Translations under genes and position numbers: made by a program
The notes under the pieces: generated by a model
The model's database searches: none
What the model was told of the DNA's origin: nothing
What the model saw: the letters and a program-made list of their open reading frames with translations, nothing else
NCBI GenBank assembly: GCA_037042915.1
Contig: CM073193.1
Coordinates: 1,240,001 to 1,304,000, forward strand
Origin: Auricularia sp. M13
Lineage: Eukaryota > Basidiomycota > Agaricomycetes > Auriculariales > Auriculariaceae
Direction: 5' to 3'
DNA: 64,000 bases
Part shown: positions 56,801 to 64,000 of the stretch, piece after piece
How the letters are laid out: each line of letters starts with the position of its first letter
How positions within the stretch are numbered: position 1 is the first letter of the stretch

Positions 56801-57937
56801 CTTTGTCGTGCAGTTTCTGAGCGCGCGGTGAATGATATGCCTCGCCTGCGGTACGGACATTGCGGCCGTCGGCAGTATGATGCATCAGTTTCGACGGGAC
56901 CCAGGTCCAATTCTTTGCGTCTGGGTTGTTCTCTATTTCGTTCTTCCAGAGCGGAACAAGGGGCCGGCGCTGAAAGCCATCGACGGGAACAGTGACCGGC
57001 TGTTTGCCCTTGCCACCTGGAATGGTGACGTTGACAGTATGTGATAGCCAGCCGTCTCCGAAGCCGCCCAGATCACCGGCGACCTCCTTGTCAACTTGCT
57101 TCCAGTTAATGTCCCGGAGATCATCAAGCACGAAGTTCGAGTCCAAGATCAGGTCAAGCAGGGTCTTCCGGCTATCGCGAGTTTTCACTGAGCCGTCATT
57201 CCAGAACCAATGGTTGAACAGAGCGGCACTGCGATTAGGATAGGGATACCATGACACAGGCTCGCCGTTGGTGGAACTGGACAACCGGGAGCTGGCTGTC
57301 TGGTCTGGATCGTGCTCAGGTTGGCGTCGAAAGATGCGAAAAAGTCCAAATGCGTTAACGGCGGTGCGGAACGGCTGAGCCACATGCAGAAAAACACGAC
57401 TGATGGTAGACGGAGCAGGCTGCGCTGGCGCCAGAGGCTCGGGCTCAAGGTCGCGAAATTTGCGCGGCACACGGTGCTGTGTACGACGACGGGGTGCTGG
57501 ATCTTCGGGAACCGGATCGACGGTCGCGGCAGCAGTAGAAGGCACAGGCGCGCTGTCGGGCAGGGGGCCGCATTCCGAGACTGGCGTGTGCTGTTGTATA
57601 TCCAGGTCGAGCGCGCCTATCTGTGATCGGTTAGATGCTGCATAGTACGTACAAATGCTTAACGTCTAAACGATGCACTCACAGAATCAATGTCCATGGC
57701 TGCATCATCCGAGGCTGGGACGGAGAGGCCAGCAGCCACAGTATTAGCAGTAGACGAGGTTGCGCTTGCGGTCTGGGTAAAGCGTGCACGCTTTGCAGCA
57801 CGCGCAGAAGACGCTGCTGTTTGCGCAGCGCGCTTGTCCAGAAGCCGCTGGCGGTCTGCCTTGTGCTCATCGCACACCTTCTGGTGTGCCTTCAAGTGTG
57901 CTGCGTCTGTGGACTTGCCACAAACGCATTGTGGCAT
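53860..57937 (-). pseudogene. Plavaka transposase gene, disrupted
   Basis: DDE-type transposase of the basidiomycete Plavaka group. Exons on the minus strand: 57937-57683, 57620-56601, 56552-56323, 56272-56025, 55975-55806, 55749-55188, 55124-54855, 54808 onward, with a further intron near 54,240; stop at 53,860. The N terminus is a zinc-finger-like CVCGKSTDAAHLKAHQKVC. Plavaka hallmarks include NAFGLFRIFRRQPEHDPDQ, WFWNDGSVKTRDSRKTLLD, LFTVDLLHEVELGVWKSLL, NNVSELKQLAAHNFEDILQ, LLPEPHNTIVLTLLYILAEW, ALGDYAPTIEEYGTTESYS and FVDPRHILRACHIVPAFAH. The frame is broken at least twice: one extra base near 56,250 (between MLLATLR and NGDCPCPRC) and a shift near 54,410 (before RLTRLGWDSENEYGF). All other parts and splice sites look well preserved, so decay is recent or partly sequence error. 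Confidence 0.88.
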
Positions 57938-58133
57938 GCTGCTGGACTAGAACGCGCGGACGGCAGATATGAGACGCGGTCACCGGAATATCCCGAAAGC
58001 GCGTCATCGCGTCACCCTCGCTCTGGTGCTCACGCCATGCGCCTGGCGAGTGCTGGATCATGCCGATGTTTTGCTAGTGCGTCCCTCACGTGAATTATCC
58101 CGGCATTTGCCTCAAACTCAGCTCCCGGAAGGG

Positions 58134-58140
58134 TATAAAA
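58134..58140 (+). promoter_or_regulatory. TATA box of the DUF6698 gene
   Basis: GGGTATAAAAGG about 70 nt upstream of the ATG at 58,209, in the 271-bp gap between the two divergent starts; a CACGTG E-box-like site lies nearby at about 58,087. Confidence 0.6.
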
Positions 58141-58208
58141 GGCCGATTTCGTGAGCCAGGCGACGACCCATCGCCCCACTAGCCAGCACAATCGAACTAC
58201 ATAGCTCA

Positions 58209-59634
58209 ATGTCGTCCTCTGCTCTAACCCCCGCTCCAACCGCCACATCGGGGACTCAGACCAATGCCGCCAGCACGCGTAAGCGCGCCGCACCCGAGTT
58301 GTCACGCAGTGGCAAGAAGAAGAAAGCGTACGTGCAGCGACGCGTCTTTACGCGTTTTTACGCGTCCTTACTTACTACTCGCGTATGTAGATGTGAAGTT
58401 AGCATTTGGGTCGACTACGGTCGCATCTTTGGACGTGCATACAACTTTCTGGACCCCACGGGCCTCATTCTTGATCTCGGCCTCGAAATTGCCATAGATC
58501 GTGCCGCTGCAGAGGAGGCTTGTGAGGACTATGAAGTGGAAGAGTGGTCAGTATGTTTTAACACTGTATTTGGGTCGATCTAATTTGCTTTACAGTGATC
58601 GCCGCATCGAAGTTGCCTTCCTCGCACTCGAGAAAGAGCTCAGTGCTAAAGCACCTGAAGCGCTCAAGGACATGGACTTGGCGGCCAAAATTACCGAGCA
58701 GGTACGTCATACTGTCTTCATGTTGTCTGCATCTGAGAATGTTGTCTGTTCAGATTGACTTTGGTATCACCAAGGCCAAGTCCGATGACACCCGCTCGCT
58801 CAAGTTGGCGGTCGTCGACTGGCTCCCCGAGGTGCCTGGCGAAGCCAAACTACACAGAACCAACAAGTCTGGTCGCGGGTTTAATCACGCCGCGACAGGT
58901 CGTTTACTTATCCCAGTGGGCGCCGTCTGGAGCACAGAGTACGTAGTGTTTGGCTATCCATTTGCATCGCGTTTCTTACGCAGTCTCAGGCTCCAGAAGA
59001 AGATCCAGGACGGGGAGATGTCTTTCACAGGCGATGAATGGCCCTGTCTCATGTACAAGGACGAGAAATACAACCCAGAAGACCCTTGGGATGGATTCGG
59101 TAAGAACGAGTACGCTGTAAAGGTATGTTACGACTTCCTTCATATCTCAGTAGTTGACATGCGAATTTAGACTTTCAAGCACTTCTTCACGAGCCCGTCA
59201 TCTGCTGAGAAGGAGAACGGGACAGCGGAACATCGCGCAAAGGCATCGCAGCACTTCACGGCTACGATTCCGTCACAGTAGGCGCTCTGTGCTATGTTCA
59301 CTCTCATGTGAGTCTTTTCCGTTGTCTCATTCACTTTCCTATCGTGACTGATGGACATTGGCAGCTGAAGTTCGCGGTCTCCTCCGCTTCCACCTTCTCA
59401 AAGACGGATTCAGTCAAGAACGGCGACCTCGAAGGATTCTATGGATCCCTTTACGAGCTTTTGACTGACCCCGAGGAGGAAAAGAACGTCGACGAGCTCC
59501 TAAAGTGGTGGAACAAGCGGATATTCCCTTCGGCGCGCCGCACGCGCGATCGCTCCGCCAAGAGCACCCGCGAGCAGTTCCGCCGCGTGCGTGAGGCCCG
59601 CGCAGCCGCTCAAGAGGCAGATGAATCTTCTTGA
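58209..59634 (+). CDS. DUF6698-family protein, with one apparent frame break
   Basis: A basidiomycete family of unknown function. Exons 58209-58327, 58391-58546, 58596-58701, 58754-58938, 58984-59122, 59171-59307 and 59365-59634; about 370 residues; introns 45-63 nt. After a basic N terminus (RKRAAPELSRSGKKKK) come family-typical segments: VDYGRIFGRAYNFLDP, AKSDDTRSLKLAVVDWLPE, GRGFNHAATGRLLIP, WPCLMYKDEKYNPEDPWDGF, TFKHFFTSPSSAEK, then SRKGIAALHGYDSVTVGALC and VDELLKWWNKRIFP. The frame of exon 6 changes between SPSSAEKENG and GTSRKGIAAL (about 59,210-59,230); exon 6 is 137 nt, one short of the length that keeps phase, so a 1-nt deletion or sequence error is likely. It starts head to head with the transposase and lies inside the same inverted repeats. 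Confidence 0.8.
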
Positions 59635-60991
59635 TTTTTCCTTCATAGCCAGAATTTTCCCTCTCGCCTGCATTGTGTTCTGAAACTTGTTCGTACAATA
59701 TCTCAAATATTATCGCAACGGAACCTCCGGACATGGCCATACTTCTCCATAAAATGCATTTACCATTGAGAAAACCATCCCGATAAGTGCCTTTGCTTGC
59801 GTTTGGATCCCTGGCAAGGCTGTCCTATGTGAGACTGTCTAAGCGGTGTTCAGGAACACGCCGGAATCAATCCGCTCCGCAGCGGTTGGGTCGGACCTTG
59901 AACCGACGCTCACCCGCGCTCCTCTCCCCCCCGCCTTCCCAGCGGCCCAGTCAAGAGCTGCCGGCCATCCTGGCTTACCCCTGCTGGGCTCGTGCTTTTG
60001 GGGGCTAGATTTTCCGCTCGTGGTGTCCCTGCTGGCGCGTTTCGCTTCGTCTGCACCGTCTGGGCTCCAGTATTGGCAACGGTGCACTTGCTCTCGTTTA
60101 TCGGTCTTGTCTTGGGCAGTCTGGCTGGCCTGGCTATCACTCGGACTTCTTGGGCTAGCTCTGGGTCTACAGCTAGCTGGGCGCTGCTTGAGGCTTCGAC
60201 TGCTGGCTGGGCGATGCTTTTGAACACTCACCTTTTTACTACAGAACCTCCCATCGTCAGCAAGGCACCTCGCGGAGTCCGCACGCTGCGTGCACACATC
60301 ACAGGTATGCCCTCTTGCGCTTGGATTGCACCCCGCTAATTCCAGCCTCGATAGATTCTTCGCCTGCGCTCACAATTCGCATGTCGCTGGCCACCCGAAC
60401 TCGCACAAGCCCGTGTACGTCCACCCGCGCCTTTCGGGGTCTGCCAACGAACTGACAAATCAGCATGTTCTCGACTGGCCGTGGCGCGGTCTGCGGCGGC
60501 CGCCACGCCATGCATTCGTGAGTGACACTGAATCGCTCCTTAGAGCCCCGGCTAACCATAATTTTAGTTTTGCAACTTCGTCTTATTCGTCATGACCGCC
60601 CTTTGCATGGTCCGGCTGTGCATGGCCGACTGCGAAGTCGTGCAGATCGGCCGCCTGTCTATAGCTACAGTATCACGCCAATAGACTACCTTTTTCTTGT
60701 CCTGTTTATGCTTGCCTCAACGAGCTGTACCGCGATGAATGCGACGATGTGGTCGCTTCTGCAGGCAGAACCTCCAGCCCGATGAGTGCATTTACAAGGC
60801 CTTAGAAGGTGCCAGAACGATAGTGAGCCTTGCCAACCCTCAAAACGATTGTGCCACTCGGCAAGGCATCGCAAGCCAGGTGGGGCTTTGGCAATCCTAA
60901 CCAGGCGTCATAATGCATCACAAGATCTGCCACAAGACTTGTGGCCCTTATAATGAATGTGAGCCTTACAATCTGTGATAACATGTTGTAC
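59635..60991. other. right part of the Plavaka element; no gene recognised
   Basis: Both strands have open frames of 85-150 codons in GC-rich, repetitive sequence (runs built on CTGGCTGG and GCTAGCT near 60,100-60,200). None shows a family motif. A minus-strand frame (60,297-59,839) is rich in Ser/Pro/Lys and could be chance. Confidence 0.4.
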
Positions 60992-61013
60992 GATCCGGCC
61001 GGATTTCGTGATG
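60992..61013 (-). repeat. right 22-bp inverted repeat of the Plavaka element
   Basis: Reverse complement of 53,574-53,595 with no mismatch. Sequence just inside the two ends shares little beyond GTACA. Confidence 0.75.
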
Positions 61014-62270
61014 TTGATGCGCGTCGGAGTTAGGCGCGCTGTTGTTCCGCTCGCGTGCAATCTGAAATGGGGATCCCAACCGGAAGAAGTGGTCCAAGAG
61101 ACGGACTGCAGATCAGGATAGCTACTTCAATTCATAGCGCGTCGCCTTGTTGTGATTTCCACGACTGGTTAGGCTATCTGTGACGGGAACACACCTGTCG
61201 TGGCAGAAAGGTTATGGATCCCGTATAACATCCCAGGCAATTGAACACCAGCAACCACGACGCGCCTAGTTCAAGATTTTTTATCAAGAATGCTATGAAG
61301 AATTGCTAGATCAAAAAGCCAGTGAAATCCAAAGGTCGAATTCCATTTAGGCTCTATTAGCTCTAAGCTGCAGTCCGTCGTGGCGGCACTTCGCAACTCG
61401 CGAGCCAGTCAAACCGAGTTCGTCTGAAAGTGGAAGTAGACAGCGTTGCCAGAAGACCAAACCGCGTCGGATCCAAGAGCGACAGCACATGGAGCAACAG
61501 TACGCCCGACAAGTGTCAGCTAGAAGCCGTTCAGAGTCCCTGGGCGCCGGGATTAGCACGTCGCGGCGTCTGCAAGAAAATACGAGGGCAAGGCCGTTCA
61601 AACTCAGTCGTGCTTAATGCAGGGACTCTGCAATCCGCGACAGTTGCTCCCGGATCCGCGCTGCAGGCTGACGGTTGCTACCATATGATAAGAGTCCTGG
61701 CAGCAATACAATCTATAAGAGTGAGAACTTCGCCTTATTGTCTTCTATGACCCTTATGACCCTTCTGACTCGCAGGACGCAGTTTCAATCGGTCCGCACG
61801 ACGGTGTCGACCAACTGAGCGGGTTCAACTTAGGAGATTCACGATCCTTCTTTCAATCTTTCAAAAGCGAAGCATTTAGGCACCACTGAACAATTGCATG
61901 GCCTCCGTTGTCCTGGCGCAGACGTTGAAACGGCAGAAAATGTGCCACTTCCGACGGCTTGACAAGCACATCAATGCGGTGGCACAAATTAAGCTCTCTG
62001 GCGTACTCTCAAGCTCTGTGGCGACGCTCTATGTGCTAATACTCAAGGTTCAGCGCCACAACTGGGACAAGGAAACGATGTGGGGTCACGTGACAGACCA
62101 CCGCGGTGGCAACTCAGACTGAGCCGCTTTAAAACGGTCTGCAGAACACAAGTACCTTATCCGCTACTTCGCTCTTTCTCTCCCCCACTCTCAAACGCTA
62201 AAAGAGGTACATCATCACCGTCTCAGCGCTGGAGGAGCTCACTAGCATCGTGTCTAGCTCCGACGCATCA
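61014..62270. other. no gene supported; upstream region of the second zinc-binding-type gene
   Basis: Moderate-GC intergenic DNA with short frames only. A TTTAAAA-like site at about 62,124-62,130 could serve as a weak TATA element for the gene that follows. Confidence 0.4.
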
Positions 62271-63864
62271 ATGTCCTCGCACTTCGGCAGTAGATTCGTG
62301 TTCAGTGACAACATGACTGAGACCACTGCGTCTACGCCGACCCAATTCGACGACGCGTCCGACGACGACGCTGGGGACTTCATTGTCTATTCGGATTGCG
62401 CAACAGCTTCCTACGAGAGCCCAGCACCGGGCAAGGAGCACACAGACGAATCCCCCTCAGACAATGCCCGCTGCGCCCGAGCTGGGTCTGAGACCGCCAC
62501 CGTCGCGACGTCTACTACGCACGATGAACCAGACAAAGAAGAAGCCGGGACGCGTCCAGCTCACTCAGCTGCGTTACGAGACGTTCAAGTTGATCGGCGC
62601 AAGAGGGGACGATCGTCGGACGGTGGTGCACCGGTGAAGGTGAGCGCGAAGTTTCTTTGTTGATCTGGATCCTGCCGTCTAACGCAGCTCCAGGATCACA
62701 AGCGGATGAGGGCGGATGAATTGTCCTCTGAGGACAACGTGGCTTGCATACAACAGCCCGACTTCGTTGAAGAGATGAAGGTCTGTCGTCTGGAAGATCC
62801 CATGACCGGCAGCACAGCTCACCCCACATGGCAGATTCTGAATGCGATTTTGCTCTCGGACCACACCGCTGCGGCGCACCAACCTACTGAGTCCCAGAAG
62901 ACACCGGGCCAGGAAGATAGTCCGGATGTTGACACTCAGGTGAGTTCTTCGAGTAATATTGCTGTCAGTTTCTGCTGGCTCATGGAGGCACAACGCATTC
63001 AGCTCGCCGCTGATGGTTCCGAGGAAGTGGAAGAACCGAAAGCAGATACAGATCCGATCAGCGCTGCAGGTCCAAGCGACTGTGCGGTACGTCCTGGATG
63101 TGGACGACTGCATAAGAGCTGTAATCCTGATTTGTGCAATGCAGAACCCTGCCAAAGGGAACAAAGATGTGAAATGCCGTCCGGCGAGGGCGATTGAAGC
63201 GTATGCCAAGGACGTCGGGCGTCGCACGAACGCGGTCCGCGTAGCACTGCGCCTCCTTGAGCACTCCCGCAAGTCCGTAATTCCGCCGGAGTTGCCGCCT
63301 GCGCTCCCAATGGCGCTGTCGGCGGAGGTGGCGAGTGCCCTCCAAGCCATCATCGATAGGCAGCCAGCGCTGCAGTGGTCCGGCAAGGGCAAGTGGGTAG
63401 AATGCCCTGAATGCCTCAGCGAGTACGGCATCCATGAGCGCGTACCAAAGGACAGCGCCGCGCAGCACGTAAAAGACTGCCATGCTCTCAGCGCGTGCGT
63501 CCTGTGCGGGTGCGCGGTCGTGCGTGGGGACATCACGCAGTACCGCAGGCACCGCAAGTCGTCGTGCCCGCTGTGGCTCGTGCTGGTGCACTTAAACCGC
63601 CACGTCGAGTGGCTCGACGCCAACGATCTCGTCGGGACGGAGAAACGCCACGGGCAGTTCTTCGACAAGACCGCCCGACACCGCGCCGCGAGCCAAAAAA
63701 GACCGGAGCGCAGGCGGGAGATACTGCTGATGGCGCTGCGGGAGAAGGAGATTGCGAAGTTGCCAGGGGTCGTGTCCACGGCGGAGCCTCTGAAGGCGAT
63801 GATTGCGCCCAACCTGCTGGAAGCGCTGACGAAAGAGGTTTTGAAAGAAATGCCATCTGAGTAG
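62271..63864 (+). CDS. protein of unknown function with two C-x2-C...H...C zinc-binding-type motifs (paralogue 2)
   Basis: Four exons: 62271-62639, 62688-62939, 63003-63086 and 63145-63864; 474 residues; introns 48-63 nt, all phase 0. The N-terminal half is acidic and Ser/Thr-rich (TQFDDASDDDAGDF) with a basic patch (RRKRGRSS). The long last exon has the helical segment AIEAYAKDVGRRTNAVRVAL and the two motifs CPECLSEYG...HVKDC and CVLCGCAVVRG...RRHRKSSC, then PLW, HVEWLDANDLVG and FFDKTARHRAASQK. This matches the gene at 38,296-40,406 along the last exon. Both have their main conserved block in one long last exon after a phase-0 intron. Paralogue 1 has four more introns. A regulatory or DNA-binding role is possible but not shown. 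Confidence 0.85.
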
Positions 63865-64000
63865 GGTTACTACCTGCACTATAGATAACCTTTGTTCCAC
63901 TAAAAGCATTGCCATATTCAAATCAGAGCCTTTGTTCTCGGTTCCGCCATGCTCAAACAGGCGGGAGATTGCGATTTCGGAACAATCCGGGTCACGTGCC

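Larger units (their letters stand above)
53574..61013. mobile_element. Plavaka-type DNA transposon with inverted termini (boundary inferred)
   Basis: Exact 22-bp inverted repeats at 53,574-53,595 and 60,992-61,013 enclose a Plavaka transposase gene and a DUF6698 gene. The left end lies 145 bp upstream of the carboxylesterase start codon and the right end in intergenic DNA, as expected for an insertion. The termini read CATCACGAAATCCGGCC on the left strand and are partly palindromic. A 2-bp TT flanks both ends but is too short to prove a target duplication. The gene content is sure; taking these repeats as the element ends is inference. Confidence 0.6.

Noticed and set aside
59839-60297. Open frames on both strands in the right part of the Plavaka element
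   Set aside because: Low-complexity composition on both strands and no motif; length is not surprising for this GC content.

Overview
The window is nuclear DNA of a filamentous basidiomycete, most likely an Agaricomycete. The evidence is dense 45-75 nt GT-AG introns, a chitin synthase with a myosin-motor head, basidiomycete protein families (DUF6535 and DUF6698, F-box/LRR expansions, a fungal sesquiterpene synthase, a glutathionyl-hydroquinone reductase) and two mobile element types common in mushrooms: a chromodomain Ty3/Gypsy element and a Plavaka DNA transposon. I saw no rRNA, convincing tRNA or CRISPR array. Exon models were built by eye from splice signals and frame continuity; family names come from recognised motifs, not from a search.

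Layout. 1-4,410 (minus): 5' part of a motor-domain chitin synthase that runs off the left edge. About 6,600-9,345 (minus): a heavily spliced transcription unit of unknown product whose introns share a motif also found in the nearby LTRs. 11,016-21,801: a whole-looking, very young Ty3/Gypsy chromovirus with 630-bp LTRs, a 5-bp target duplication, one gag-pol frame and an extra frame with its own TATA box. 21,802-24,360: dispersed repeats and a second small spliced unit. 24,359-26,385: a truncated duplicate of the chitin synthase 5' end and its upstream DNA.

26,976-37,543 is accessory. It holds a broken F-box gene, an intact F-box gene, a terpene synthase relic, a 99-bp-arm foldback repeat, an intact four-exon sesquiterpene synthase, an F-box relic and a seven-exon glutathionyl-hydroquinone reductase. 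F-box and terpene synthase sequences each occur as one intact copy and one relic, so this block has been rearranged by duplication and deletion.

38,296-53,429 carries an eight-exon zinc-binding-type protein of unknown function (a paralogue lies at 62,271-63,864), a divergent kinase-like gene, a nine-exon sedolisin protease, a DUF6535 membrane protein gene with one frame break, and a six-exon type-B carboxylesterase with an N-terminal membrane anchor.

53,574-61,013 is bounded by exact 22-bp inverted repeats. It contains a Plavaka transposase gene (minus, at least two frame breaks) and, head to head with it, a DUF6698 gene (plus, one frame break). I read this as one 7.4-kb transposon, possibly with the DUF6698 gene as passenger; the boundary claim is an inference. 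The best candidates for something undescribed are this element, the intron motif shared with the LTRs, and the extra gene of the retroelement.
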